From NCBI RefSeq assembly GCF_040958095.1, contig NC_091173.1, forward strand, positions 19,705,082-19,769,081: DNA of 64,000 nucleotides. Reading direction: 5' to 3'. The position numbers were made by a program, and so were the translations under genes. This DNA comes from Procambarus clarkii. Its lineage: Eukaryota > Arthropoda > Malacostraca > Decapoda > Cambaridae. Positions 15,301 to 23,754 of the stretch are shown here, in pieces (within the stretch, counting starts at the first letter, position 1; each line of letters begins with the position of its first letter). A model generated the notes under the pieces. It saw nothing but the letters and a program-made list of their open reading frames with translations. It had not been told where the DNA came from and ran no database searches.

Positions 15301-18300
15301 TTCTTAATTATGTGGCTGTTTGAGGCACTGATGTTTAATGTGGGTTACACAAACAGGCTTATTGGGTGTACATGATTTATTGAAACTTACATTAATAGTT
15401 TACCTTTGGTTGTACATATCAGCTGGCAGGAGAAATGTAAACAAGATGAGTTTATATTCCCCTCGCTCTAGTAGTTGGGTTGACTGGTTAATCTACATCT
15501 TCAGTTTTTATTCCTTAGATTCCTTAGTAGACTAGAGTATTTACACCTGCACTCATTCTGAGTAGACTAGACTATTTACATTGGCTTTCTCTCTTCCTTC
15601 CTGGGTAGACTAGACTACAGTATTTACACCTGCATTGTTTCTTCCTGGGTTATCTTGAGCATTTACACCCAAATTCTTCCTTCCTGGGTAGACTAGACTA
15701 TTTACACCTGTATTCTTCCTTCCTAGAATTTACCTGTCGGTTTTGTAGCCAGTAGTTAAGTTATTGACATTAGTTATTTACCCTTTGTATAGTTTTTAGG
15801 ATCCATTTAATACGGAGATCTGTAAAGAATAATGGATGCATGTTTTAATTTTTTTTCAAAGGTAAAGAAAATTGAAGCAGCGAGTGATTCAGTAGAATTC
15901 TATGGTTCCTCTCATTGTTTTCCAAGTGGGTGCATGTTTTAATACACTATCACACTTAACAGCAAAAGATAATCCTAGAATCTTAGAAAAAATATTTTAT
16001 AAGTGATTATATATGATTATGAATATATCTGAAGAGTGAAAACTACATCTTAAAATCATGATTTTATTACTGAAGATCTTTAAGACCCAGGGAGTGCTCT
16101 AGGCATAATGGCTAATTGCCCATAATTCTCTTATCAGAGGAAATCTACATCTCAAGAAGGGAACTCAATACCCATGGGATAAAACCTATTATCTAATGGA
16201 GGTCCATGTTTTAGGGAAGAAAACAATCACAACTAGAGTTGTGTGTGTGTTTAAATGCAGTCTTACACTGTAGGAATTGTATAATTTTCCACCACATTGA
16301 GTGTAGGACATAGTTAGGTCTGCGGGCTTTATACTGTACATTGAGTTTACATTAATTCATAATTTAGTTCCAAATTGAAATATATTTGCGTGCATTAATA
16401 TTAAAGTAGATACACCCATAATAATCCTCTCAGTCGATAGACCTTCAAACTAAAATCTTACCTGTAACCTGAAAGTCTCTCGCTACTAAGAAGTGATCCT
16501 GTCAGGTTGCCCATCGTCTGCTGAATACTGGAGCTAGCGAGAATAAACTGGTGCAAATTTATTAAATGTTTCTCTATAGTGCAGCACTTAACAAGTCCTA
16601 AACTGTTTTATCAGTGTTGTAATTTTCTGTACAAGCTTATGTTATCAGAAATTTCCCTTTAGCTATATAGTGTACTGTAGCAGTGTTATTGCAACTTGTA
16701 ATTACTGTACAGCATCTGCTTTTACGTGTAAGCGGTCTTGTGCACTGTTATGGTTCATTAGTCAACCCTAGAATCTCCCTGGGCCATGTAAATCTTTGGA
16801 ACTATTGTACAATATCTTCTCCTAGACTGTCATAAAGTTTACAGTATGCATAATTATTATACAGTATGACACCAGTTAGTGATGGCTATAATATTCAGCA
16901 ATGCAAGTAGATAAGTCACCTTTCTCATCATGGCTGTAATCTTATTTACTGATACAATATACATTTATTCTTGTGATTTTCTTTGCCCGAGTGATGGACG
17001 CAGCTTCCATTCAGTGGTTGGGGGTCTTAACACACTAACACAGTCCCTTTATTCTCTGCAACCTTACAATTGGGTCATCAATGTTCGCTGATTATCGCCA
17101 TCGGTTATCCTCTGCTGGGATTATCTGCAACACCTTTGGAATCACCTACGACTATCTCCATCTGGGTTCTACACGTCCCCATCATCCTCAACATTTCAAA
17201 TTACCACCTGATCCTCCACATTCTGCTGAGGACTACTTCTTATAGTACCCCTATGAGGACTTAAGCATCACCAGCAGGATGGTTGCCAGAGTTGTGTCCC
17301 TGCCCCATGGAGTCAGTCCCACATACCTTACCGTGAGTATTGCTTGTCATTTTGCCATTGGATGTATCATTAACACAATGGGATGAGATAAGCACATATT
17401 TTATATGTAAAAGGGGAACAAATTTCAACAAAGAAAATCATAAGCATGCAATTCCTTTAAAGGAAAAGTTTTTATAATCATTAATTATTTATTATCCCTA
17501 GTTATGTTTTCTGGTAGTAAAATACGCCTTATAATACCCAACTTTTTTTACCAGTTGAATGATTGAATTTAAGATAGAAACGATTATAAATCACTTCCAG
17601 TAGCATAAATGTCAGTCGCTGTAGGGAAATGCAGTAGCTGAAGCCTAATCATTAATGCGAGATTAAATTATGTCTTGTAGATACGAGATCTGGATGTGAC
17701 AACACCCGTATCTCCAGCCAAATCTCTGGATGAGGCTCCGCAGGTGCCATGGTGGGTCATTGTCCTGGCCACCCTTGCTGGAATCCTTATCCTCCTCATT
17801 ATCATCCTCATCCTGTGGAAGGTTAGTTATATGCCATACTCATTGTTTCTTTATAGAACAAATATATTTCCATTTGCTTCTATCTTTTGTTGGAAGTGCA
17901 AGATAGATGTCCATTTTTAAGTGAATGGGCTATGATGTAATATATTTTAGTTGCTAATAATGTACTGTAATATGTTCACTACTAAGTACATTACTGATGT
18001 GTTTTGCATTATGTCAAATACAAGTTCAAGTTTGTAATCATGATGTGCAGTTAAAGATAGCAAAATAGGTGGCATATATTGATGTAAATATAGTGTAAAT
18101 ATGTTTATTTTAAAGTTTTTGCAAATTAGGATGCATTGTACAATGGTAGGAAGACAAGTACATATGTTATACTTCACCATCTTATCCCCTCCCTTCCAGC
18201 TTGGTTTCTTCAAGCGAAGGCGGCCACAGTGTGCCTCCGATTAATTTTTTACATATCAAACGTCTTATTCTTCTGTTGCTCACTTCACAGTACGTTGGTT

Positions 18301-18881
18301 GATGCATGTGTGTGATGAGTTGCATATCTTGCAAGGTTTTGCTTGCAATTTATTTTATGCTTAGTAGTAGAGTATGGCAAAATTATTTCAATTTTTTATT
18401 TTTTAAATGTTTTTTGTACTGTTATTTTTTATATTATTATATTTCTTGCTTGCAAGTGATGTGGTGTGAGGTAGAGCAGCATTTATCTTTTTCGTGGTCC
18501 AATATTATGTTTGTCACATGTGAATCTTGTTGAACATTTATTACATTATAGTACTATACATTGCTTCATATTCCTTTTTTCTTACGGGCTCACTATAGCC
18601 CGTGCTACATGGACATTTCGTTCTGAGTAGCTAAATCTAAAACAACAAACAACATCCTTTTTTCTTTGCGCTTTCATATTTTTATTTTATTAAGCCAAGC
18701 TCTGGGCCCTTCCTCACAGTGTGGCTACTTCAAGAGACACAGACCAGAGCAGCGGCGCGGGCATTCAGAGGACTCGCAACCACTCAACCCTCCAGGTGAC
18801 CGCAGCAAGCACAATGGGGTCAATGGCCACAACTACAGTCCCTTCACACGTCCATATTATCCTGGAGACGAAGCCTTATGA
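264..18881 (+). CDS. Integrin alpha subunit, 3' part of gene (13 shared exons + 2 alternative tail exons)
   Basis: Integrin alpha chains pair with beta chains as plasma-membrane adhesion receptors linking extracellular matrix to the cytoskeleton. Exons seen: 264-382, 580-722, 1575-1759, 3961-4103, 4732-4931, 5528-5759, 6727-6896, 7500-7675, 9740-9831, 10819-11160, 11841-11960, 17246-17332, 17681-17821, then 18200-18244 or 18720-18881. All introns are GT-AG and phases agree, giving one frame of 716 codons plus 14 or 53 tail residues. Domains in order: last FG-GAP/beta-propeller blades with a DxDxNxYxD calcium loop, thigh, calf-1, calf-2 with a furin-type site, transmembrane helix and GFFKR-type tail. 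The calf-2 wording (GPEIMH, NNGPS, WP, GPINC, NPLN) resembles the RGD-binding/PS2-like group (alpha-V, -5, -8) more than the laminin group; that subgroup call is tentative. The N-terminal exons lie outside the window. A polyadenylation signal is at 18993. Confidence 0.93.
580..722 (+). CDS. Integrin alpha exon: last propeller blade with calcium loop
   Basis: Acceptor TGTGTGTAG, donor GTATGA, phase 0 in and 2 out. Encodes [20 protein letters not shown] and then [12 protein letters not shown]. The loop DMDENQYPD fits the DxDxNxYxD cation site of integrin blades. Confidence 0.92.
1289..1490 (+). mobile_element. 202-bp MITE-like element, copy 1
   Basis: A 202-bp block starting CCCTGGAAACACAAACCGAA and ending in the inverted, slightly diverged form (GTGTGTGTTTGGCGGG). 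The terminal inverted repeats are about 24 bp with a few mismatches. A second copy of exactly the same length lies in reverse orientation at 47778-47979. Non-coding, so a non-autonomous DNA element is likely. It sits in an integrin intron. Target duplication is unclear. Confidence 0.65.
1575..1759 (+). CDS. Integrin alpha exon: propeller-thigh junction
   Basis: Acceptor CCTCTACAG, donor GTATGA, phase 2 in and 1 out. Encodes [20 protein letters not shown], matching the RPVV(x)n stretch that starts the thigh domain of integrin alpha chains, then a Cys-containing segment ([20 protein letters not shown]). Confidence 0.92.
1926..3042 (+). repeat. 36-bp minisatellite, about 31 copies
   Basis: Tandem 36-bp unit reading TCAGAGTACTGGGAACTATG then AAGCTCATGGCTACAG. 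The spacing gives almost exactly 31 copies. Two main variants (AACTATGAAG and AACATTGAAG) are interleaved. It lies in an integrin intron. Because 36 is divisible by 3 and the unit lacks stops in some frames, long open frames of 12-residue repeats appear on both strands; these are artefacts. Confidence 0.95.
3046..3960. other. Intron remainder with dispersed-repeat fragment
   Basis: AT-rich intron. About 3435-3625 (GACGAGGATAGGAAG, ACGGCTTCAGCGGGAAGGCA) resembles a block at about 38905-39070, so it is a dispersed repeat. No coding signal seen before the next exon acceptor at 3960. Confidence 0.5.
3961..4103 (+). CDS. Integrin alpha exon: thigh domain
   Basis: Acceptor TATCCTACAG, donor GTAAGT, phase 1 in and 0 out. 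Encodes [20 protein letters not shown] and ends CRQHQVYVA, as in the thigh domain of alpha chains where a Cys precedes a VYV strand. Confidence 0.92.
4104..4731. other. Integrin intron, no recognised element
   Basis: AT-rich intron of about 630 bp. The exon frame continues open past the donor for over 100 codons, but the perfect GTAAGT donor and the resumption of homology at 4732 mark it as intron. Confidence 0.7.
4732..4931 (+). CDS. Integrin alpha exon: thigh to genu
   Basis: Acceptor TCGAAACAG, donor GTGAGT, phase 0 in and 2 out. Encodes [20 protein letters not shown] (the DKLTPI motif is a hallmark of integrin alpha chains) and ends with [18 protein letters not shown], the disulfide-bonded genu segment leading into calf-1. 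Confidence 0.95.
4932..5527. other. Integrin intron, repeat fragment only
   Basis: Mostly unique AT-rich DNA. About 5255-5330 (CTGTCCTCGTCGAGGCCACT) resembles the reverse complement of the dispersed repeat near 38930. Nothing coding seen. Confidence 0.5.
5528..5759 (+). CDS. Integrin alpha exon: calf-1
   Basis: Acceptor TTTCTTAG, donor GTGAGT, phase 2 in and 0 out. Encodes the calf-1 beta strands ([20 protein letters not shown]; Cys pair around VTCSP and LICDIGNPL). The GNPL motif is common in alpha chains. Confidence 0.93.
6160..6630 (+). mobile_element. Non-LTR retrotransposon (LINE) fragment in integrin intron
   Basis: Translated pieces read [34 protein letters not shown] and [20 protein letters not shown], the end of a reverse transcriptase ORF of Jockey/I-like arthropod LINEs. 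The pieces lie in more than one frame and a C homopolymer interrupts them, so this is a dead 5'-truncated copy. Confidence 0.7.
6727..6896 (+). CDS. Integrin alpha exon: calf-1/calf-2
   Basis: Acceptor CCACCCACAG, donor GTAAGT, phase 0 in and 2 out. Encodes [27 protein letters not shown] and [15 protein letters not shown], aligning with the end of calf-1 and start of calf-2 in alpha chains. Confidence 0.92.
6897..7499. other. Integrin intron, GT/AT-rich
   Basis: Contains a short GT tract followed by a G run (about 7128-7153). No coding or mobile element signal recognised. Confidence 0.6.
7500..7675 (+). CDS. Integrin alpha exon: calf-2
   Basis: Acceptor TTGCTTGCAG, donor GTAAGC, phase 2 in and 1 out. 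Encodes [30 protein letters not shown] and AEIVILWP. The pattern GPEvxHxYxxxNxGPSxI...WP is diagnostic for integrin alpha calf-2. Confidence 0.95.
7770..7990 (+). mobile_element. tRNA-derived SINE in integrin intron
   Basis: A degenerate tRNA-like head with B-box-like GGGTTTGATCC is followed by the body shared with other SINEs here (CACCTCTTCACTTACCAGTAAATAG). Fits the decapod tRNA-SINE type. Confidence 0.6.
8353..8896 (+). repeat. 16-bp minisatellite, about 34 copies
   Basis: Tandem repeat of GTAGCCTCACCAACAT with variants (AACAC, AGCAT, AGCAC). Lies in the integrin intron between two calf-2 exons. The unit is not a multiple of 3. Confidence 0.95.
8897..9739. other. Intron remainder, unassigned
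   Basis: AT-rich. Contains degenerate AACAGGTAGC-like fragments (about 9400-9530) that may be decayed relatives of the 16-bp array. No coding signal. Confidence 0.5.
9740..9831 (+). CDS. Integrin alpha exon: calf-2
   Basis: Acceptor TGTTTCTAG, donor GTATGT, phase 1 in and 0 out. Encodes [20 protein letters not shown] and [11 protein letters not shown], equivalent to LLYxxxxxxxGPxxCxxxxxxNPxx in alpha-V/5/8 chains. Confidence 0.93.
9832..10818. other. Integrin intron with SINE fragment
   Basis: About 10285-10360 (GTAAGTAATTATTAAAAGAA, then GCACCAAGCCGGGGAGACTA) matches a repeat also at 23587 and 26836. The rest is AT-rich without recognised features. Confidence 0.55.
10819..11160 (+). CDS. 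Integrin alpha exon: Ser-rich insert and furin-type cleavage site
   Basis: Acceptor GTCCCCAG, donor GTAAGC, phase 0 both sides, 114 codons. After [20 protein letters not shown] comes about 70 residues of low complexity rich in Ser, with Gly, Tyr and Thr, and then the basic motif KREKRQ. Integrin alpha chains of this group are cleaved by furin-like proteases at this position into heavy and light chains joined by a disulfide. The Ser-rich linker lies just on the heavy-chain side. Confidence 0.92.
11161..11840. other. Integrin intron, AT-rich
   Basis: Very AT-rich. No mobile element or coding signal recognised. Confidence 0.6.
11841..11960 (+). CDS. Integrin alpha exon: light-chain start of calf-2
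   Basis: Acceptor TCTCCACCCAG, donor GTAAGC, phase 0, 40 codons. Encodes [20 protein letters not shown] then [20 protein letters not shown]. The Cys spacing and xVRSRL motif match the segment after the cleavage site in alpha chains. Confidence 0.95.
12425..13010 (+). mobile_element. LINE 3' fragment in integrin intron
   Basis: Degenerate reverse-transcriptase C-terminus: [12 protein letters not shown], then [17 protein letters not shown], then the typical trailer ending [10 protein letters not shown]. Frames are broken by many stops, so it is an old copy. The same tail type is at 57540 and 63505. Confidence 0.75.
13011..14164. other. Integrin intron, unassigned
   Basis: AT-rich with an A run near 13847. 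No exon-like segment with both splice signals and integrin homology seen. Confidence 0.5.
14165..14890. mobile_element. 725-bp element with long terminal inverted repeats
   Basis: The left end (TTTTCTGTGGGAAACC..., about 14188-14277) is matched in reverse complement by the right end (about 14804-14882, ...GCTCGCCCAGAAAA). The shared core is TCCATAGACTA-TG-CCCGGTCTAATG on both arms. The interior has no transposase-like ORF and is GC-richer than the intron. Fits a non-autonomous foldback or MITE-like DNA element. Confidence 0.6.
14891..17245. other. Integrin intron with degenerate tandem repeat
   Basis: At about 15525-15725 there are about four decayed copies of a 50-65-bp unit carrying CTTCCTTCCTGGGTAGACTA and TATTTACACCTG. 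Elsewhere AT-rich unique DNA with no recognised gene. Confidence 0.6.
17246..17332 (+). CDS. Integrin alpha exon: end of calf-2
   Basis: Acceptor TTCTTATAG, donor GTGAGT, phase 0, 29 codons: [20 protein letters not shown] then HGVSPTYLT. It fills the gap between the VRSRL exon and the membrane exon. SITSRM corresponds to the final strands before the membrane in invertebrate alpha chains. Assigned by phase and position as much as by sequence. Confidence 0.8.
17681..17821 (+). CDS. Integrin alpha exon: transmembrane helix
   Basis: Acceptor TGTCTTGTAG, donor GTTAGT, phase 0, 47 codons. Encodes a juxtamembrane stalk, then [20 protein letters not shown] followed by ILILWK. The VPWWVI start and WK end are classic for integrin alpha membrane segments. 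The next codon must be supplied by a tail exon. Confidence 0.97.
18200..18244 (+). CDS. Alternative tail exon A: GFFKR short cytoplasmic tail
   Basis: Acceptor CCCTTCCAG at phase 0, then [14 protein letters not shown] and a TAA stop at 18242-18244. GFFKR is the canonical membrane-proximal motif that holds the alpha tail to the beta tail. This version gives a 14-residue tail. No AATAAA follows before the next exon. A donor-like GTACGT at 18290 would let it be a cassette exon with exon B as 3' UTR (inference). Confidence 0.85.
   Translation, partial: LGFFKRRRPQCASD
18580..18650. repeat. Dispersed repeat with ACGGGCT hairpin
   Basis: ACGGGCTCACTATAGCCCGT forms an inverted repeat and is followed by GAGTAGCTAAATCTAAAACAAC. 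Related copies lie at 36735-36790, 59245-59300, 60365-60440 and 62740-62805, so this is a repeat family. Confidence 0.65.
18720..18881 (+). CDS. Alternative tail exon B: GYFKR long cytoplasmic tail
   Basis: Acceptor CCTTCCTCACAG at phase 0, then [20 protein letters not shown] and a Pro/Asn-rich end with NYSPF and [10 protein letters not shown], stop TGA at 18879-18881. The tail has 53 residues and repeats the membrane-proximal motif as GYFKR, so it replaces rather than extends exon A. Tyr-containing motifs could be phosphorylation or PTB-type docking sites (inference). AATAAA lies at 18993. Confidence 0.88.
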   Translation, partial: CGYFKRHRPEQRRGHSEDSQPLNPPGDRSKHNGVNGHNYSPFTRPYYPGDEAL

Positions 18882-18992
18882 TTTATTTAATTTTATGTTT
18901 AGAGAAAAATGGGAAATTGACTAGAAATATTTTTTGAACTTGCAAAGTTTTATATTTCATAGCAGATTTACACCATGCTTTTTGTTGTTTGT

Positions 18993-18998
18993 AATAAA
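18993..18998 (+). promoter_or_regulatory. Polyadenylation signal AATAAA for integrin long-tail transcript
   Basis: First canonical AATAAA downstream of the TGA at 18881, 112 bp after the stop codon. Confidence 0.6.
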
Positions 18999-19749
18999 AG
19001 GGATAATTACATTACTGAACATTTAAGTAATATATGGTATGATCATATCTATGCAAGGTGTGGAATTTGATTGATGATATGAAGATAATGAAATATGATC
19101 ATATTTAAATAGTACCTTTTTGCATCACAAAGAAAACTTTGTTGTTTTTACTACATGGTGCATAACACGTGACGTAAACAAGAATTTAATCTCAATCCTC
19201 ACTTTATTGTATGGGAAATACTGTACAGGCCTTAGGTATTATGCAAGAACTATCATTCTGATATTTCAGATAACTTCCTATTTCATGGCTACCTTCACAG
19301 ATGTCATTTTGGAGTTTAGATCTCATTTCATCTCTGATGGGGAAGTGCCAAACTGAAGTATGTATGACAAATCATTAACTTAGATTAACATATTTGTGAT
19401 ACCCTTTGAGATTAACACACATGTGATATCATTCGAGATTAAAATAAAAGATACTCGTATACCATAATCATCTCCGACTCGTTTTAAGATTGTCTGATTT
19501 TCTGTGACATTTGTTCACATAACTGTGAAGTTAAGGAATCTCATACTTAATGCATATCTGGTCAAGTGTTTGTTTCGATAACTATCACATGCCAGTCCAA
19601 TATATTTCTGGTGTTTTGCCACTGAATAACGTTGTTTTCTAATATTATATTGGTCAAAATATAGTATGTGAAAACTAAAACAAAATAGTAACATTATTAT
19701 CTTCTTTGATAACAAAGAAGGTTTCTTTTATAATTTCTTTTGCCACTGT

Positions 19750-20010
19750 ATGGATGTTATGTTACTACCAAAGATGGTTTTTTTCTTGATGATCAAACTG
19801 CACATCATATAATGGAGAAACAATGTTTTGGTCCATCCTGGACCATTATCAAGTCCTGTTTTGATAATGACCCAGGATGGTTCAGTTCACTGTCACGATT
19901 TGATAATAGTCCAGGACGAACTGAAATACCGTCGTTTCTCCATTTTCTGATAAGGTGGTTTGGTCATCATATCTTCAGCCACGTTATTGTGACTCATCAT
20001 CTGCACATGG
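19750..20010. repeat. Dispersed repeat with nested hairpins
   Basis: Holds a near-palindrome: CCATCCTGG-ACCATTATCAA facing TTGATAATGACCCAGGATGG, then a second pair TTCAGTTC/GAACTGAA. Its right part (CATCATATCTTCAGCCACGT) recurs at about 29340, so it is a repeat family; its class is not recognised. Confidence 0.6.
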
Positions 20011-20142
20011 GTGTTTTCTTATTCACTATAAACACTAATTCAATTTATTGCACTCAACATTTACTATAACACTTTAGCTTAAATAGCTACATTTCCATGA
20101 TTATAAATAATGTTTTGAAAATAATGAATTACTTTGGGGCAG

Positions 20143-20214
20143 ATCCAGGAGAGAGCTGTGAATGCTCGTCGGGGTTTTGGGAGGTGGTTGCATCCTATTC
20201 GCAGTGCCACTTAA
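20143..20214 (+). CDS. Candidate terminal exon (uncertain)
   Basis: After CTTTGGGGCAG an open phase-0 frame reads IQERAVNARRGFGRWLHPIR then SAT and stop TAA. It could be a third alternative tail for the integrin transcript or the last exon of something else. Only splice form and phase support it, and the polypyrimidine tract is weak. Confidence 0.2.
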   Translation: MQERAVNARRGFGRWLHPIRSAT

Positions 20215-20632
20215 TTTGTTTCCGTTGTGTGTGTAGGGAAAAAAGCACTACATACCACTAGTGCAGATGGTGATAAGTAAAACAGTGTTAGTTATATTAT
20301 CAGTATTCCATGGCTGCTGATAAAATCATTCCCACCCAACACTCTTGGATTAGCTTCTGAGCCTAGTGACTGTATGAAGGTCTAATGTGCCTTAAGCAGT
20401 AATTATATGTATAGAGCATGATGAATTTTTGCACAAAATATATAAATGCAGTATCTATATACTGTAGTCAGTTTAATGTTGACATGTGTGTGTGTGTGTG
20501 ATTTTTACTGCTGTCTTGGTACATAAATCTTTATGGAACTTTTTAAGTAAAGCTGCCGAATATGTAACACACTAAAACGTTAGATCATGTCTGTCTTAAC
20601 TGGGCTAAAACTTTTTATATAGATTTTTATAG

Positions 20633-20740
20633 ACAAATATGAAGATGCGAAGATGCATGTGGCTTCCCATGGGGACGACAGCATTGTTATTCCTAATTAC
20701 ATTACCAGTCACCAGATTGTTACAATAAATCATTCACAAG
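20633..20740 (+). CDS. Candidate exon 1 of an unrecognised + strand gene
   Basis: Open segment [36 protein letters not shown], with acceptor TTTTATAG at 20632 (or ATATAG at 20622) and donor GTATAA. Phase 1 out. It joins in phase to the segment at 22635. The balanced composition and acceptable splice ends suggest coding. No family recognised. Confidence 0.4.
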
Positions 20741-20867
20741 GTATAATGTTATACTGGACCTTACTGTGTCTCGGTGCAGACTGAAAATAATGGTGAGCCA
20801 CCTTAAGGTTAAGTATCCTGGTACTGTTTTTGTTGTGATTTATGTAGTTCTTATGCACATCTGGGTA

Positions 20868-21060
<193 letters not shown>

Positions 21061-21484
21061 TACGCACACGCACACACCCCATCTTCCTGTTTAGATAGTA
21101 CCTATTGTGATGATCGTCAATAGTCACAAATTCGTACATACAGTACTTAGCTTGTAGATAGTAGTACAGTAAACTGACTAGTAAGGAATTAATTCTATTA
21201 AAATAAATGAAGCTAAAAAGCAAACTTAAATATTCCTAGGCCTAGTACACCACTCACATATGTACTATATTAGGCCTCAAATATTGTGTATTAAGCCTAG
21301 AAATGTTAGGTTAGGTTTGTTTATTTTGTCAAAGCAGCACAAGTAAAAAACAGTTTTTCCAGTTTGTCCAACTCAATAGTTCAGATTTCTACTTTCTAAT
21401 TTCGTTGTACGTCAGTATATATACTATGGTCCTCATCGTTACTATAAGTACTGTACTGCCAAAACAGGAGGATGGGCTGACATA

Positions 21485-21530
21485 TACGCATACATACATA
21501 CATACATACATACATACATACATACATACT
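21485..21530. repeat. (CATA)n microsatellite
   Basis: About eleven tandem CATA units. The stretch from 21056 to 22634 holds otherwise only AT-rich DNA without recognised genes. Confidence 0.95.
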
Positions 21531-22634
21531 GTATATGTATATAATAGTGATTTTGAATAACAAGGCAATATTTAAAAGTGAAAAATCTTTTTTTTTTATA
21601 TATAAACTAGGCCCCCCCCCCTCTAACCAATGTCAAGTTTCAACAGGGGCTAGAAAGTGCTTATAAGCTAACCCATTCTACATAGGTCAAGAGCCATTAT
21701 CACAGATAAAGTGAGATAGGGAGATACATTTCTTCCATATTTCTTTGTATATTTGTAAACTAATTACTTTATGTAAAACTCTTGCAGATATATGCAAAGT
21801 AGGCAAAATTAGCTTATTTAAAATTTTATCAAACTAATGCACTGGTGATATTATTTATTGTAGCCAAAATACCGTTATACAATTCCCGAATCTCCTTCTC
21901 TATGTACAGTACTGTATACACCTAAATACAGTACCAACATAGATACTATAGACAAATCAGGGAATAAATTTAACCAAGAGGAAATTATGGCAGTCAAGTA
22001 GGGTGGGTAAAGTAAAGATGCATGTCTTTACTATAGTATAAAGTATACACCCTGGAATAACCAGCACGTGTCCTGGACTTGGAACGTGTCCAATCATAAC
22101 TACTGTATCCAGACTTTGCACATGTCTCTGTATAACCTGGTAGACATGTTTTAAACAGTATTGTGGCTTCGATGGGGCAACTGGACGGGTGTTTGAGAAG
22201 ATATAGGTGGTGCTAATGTTGACTTGCCTTCTTGTTAATGCTGTCGGTACTAATGTGGTGTTGACTTTTGTTTCTCCTCGGTGGATGATGATTCCCCAGA
22301 GGGTCCATGCCTCTCTCACCTCTCCAGATACACATTAGGTCCACACCTTTCACTTTCTTCACTCATGTCCCAATTCCCTCTTTAGCAGCCTATTACACAA
22401 CCTTCACTCGCACAACCTAATTCTCACAATTGTTTTGAACTCCCCTACCCATTATTTTATGCATTCCTCTCAATAATTTTGGCTTAACTTGGGGGTTATG
22501 GTGTGAATTTTTATGAAACTGATGCCATTTTTTAAATTTTGCCGATGGAAAAGATAAATGGTTTATGAAACTGTGAGAGTCTGGTCCATAAATCCAAATT
22601 CTGTATTATTACAATTATGATTGTCATCTTTCAG

Positions 22635-22722
22635 ATGACAAAGCCCATTTGGGAAACTCATTTATACTAGGACACAGTGATGACTATCTGAAAGGAACTG
22701 AAAGTGATCTAATAATCATCAG
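22635..22722 (+). CDS. Candidate exon 2 of an unrecognised + strand gene
   Basis: Acceptor TCATCTTTCAG and donor GTAATG flank DDKAHLGNSFILGHSDDYLK GTESDLIII (first residue completed by the previous exon). Phase 1 in, 2 out, matching the candidate exons on both sides. Confidence 0.45.
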
Positions 22723-23106
22723 GTAATGAATGCAACCTCTCGGCCCATTTGCAGATAATATATTGAAGTACAGGTCTGATTCAATCAGGGTAGTGGCGCT
22801 CTTGTACATAATTACTTGTGCATCTCTAATTGTGCTGTAGCTAACAGTCCCTGTGTGTGTATATAAGTGTATATTTGTAAAATGTTTTATGTAATTTATT
22901 TATGTTAACAATAAATGTCTGACAGTTAGTGATCTAATTTTATTTATTCAAAAGAGAATTTTATTATCTTGAGTATTTTTAAATTACTGAACAATAAGAA
23001 CCAAACTTTAGAAATAGTCTGACAAACGTTTGACTGTAAGAAAAGTGGTTATTTAGCTGTACAAATATCTAATGTCCCTAATCTGCATTACTGTTTCCAA
23101 GCATGG

Positions 23107-23441
23107 TGTAACGGTTCTATTGTTACGTAAAGTATGGTGACAAATAAACACAGACACTAAGATACTATATATATATTTGGTCGAATATACAGAAGTACAC
23201 AGGTGATACGTTGGTGTGAGTTGAGCGCACTGAGCGTTGGTACAGTATCTTGCAAGTGTCTGCTCTAGACCACACTTGAAAGTAGACTAGCCAATGTTCG
23301 CTACACCGCTGCTTATATGCTCGGGCAACACCTCACCGTGTTGCCCAGGCAACGCCTCACCTCATTCATCTCCTAAGGTTGACAGGAATATTAACAATGC
23401 ATTTGGAGCGAGTATATTATTGGGATAATCTACTCGCTACA
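23107..23441. mobile_element. Solo-LTR-like fossil, 335 bp
   Basis: Begins TGTAACG and ends CGCTACA (TG...CA ends forming a short inverted repeat) and is flanked on both sides by ATGG (23103-23106 and 23442-23445), a 4-bp target duplication as made by Gypsy-type integrases. Contains AATAAA-like and TATA-like stretches. No internal region remains, so it reads as a solo LTR left by recombination. The intact target duplication suggests moderate age. Confidence 0.55.
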
Positions 23442-23464
23442 ATGGAAATACCTTTTTTTTTCAG

Positions 23465-23586
23465 GACATGCCAATTTTGGAAAGTTCATTTGCAGAGCAA
23501 TGAAGATCATCTCAGAATTAAGCGAACACTCATGCGTGGAGCAGTTGAGATCCTCAGGATTAACACTACAAACCAAACACAAGCAA
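23465..23586 (+). CDS. Candidate exon 3 of an unrecognised + strand gene
   Basis: Strong acceptor (T9CAG) and GTAAGT donor. In the phase set by the previous exon it reads RTCQFWKVHLQSNEDHLRIK then RTLMRGAVEILRINTTNQTQ. A second frame is also open. The donor coincides with the left end of a SINE-type repeat, which weakens it. No further exon identified. Confidence 0.4.
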
Positions 23587-23754
23587 GTAAGTAATTATCA
23601 AAAGAATGTGCCAAGCAAACCAGACACAAGAAGGCACATCTCATTGAGACCTTTACAATACTGAACAAGTGAGAAAATGCTCAACCAGACCACCTTTTAA
23701 AAAGGCTCAATGTAACTCACACAAGGGGCAATAGCTTATAACTCAATATGCAGA

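Noticed and set aside
21957-22319. 120-codon minus-strand open frame
   Set aside because: No domain, start context or splice partner recognised; length alone is not enough in this DNA, though it remains unexplained.
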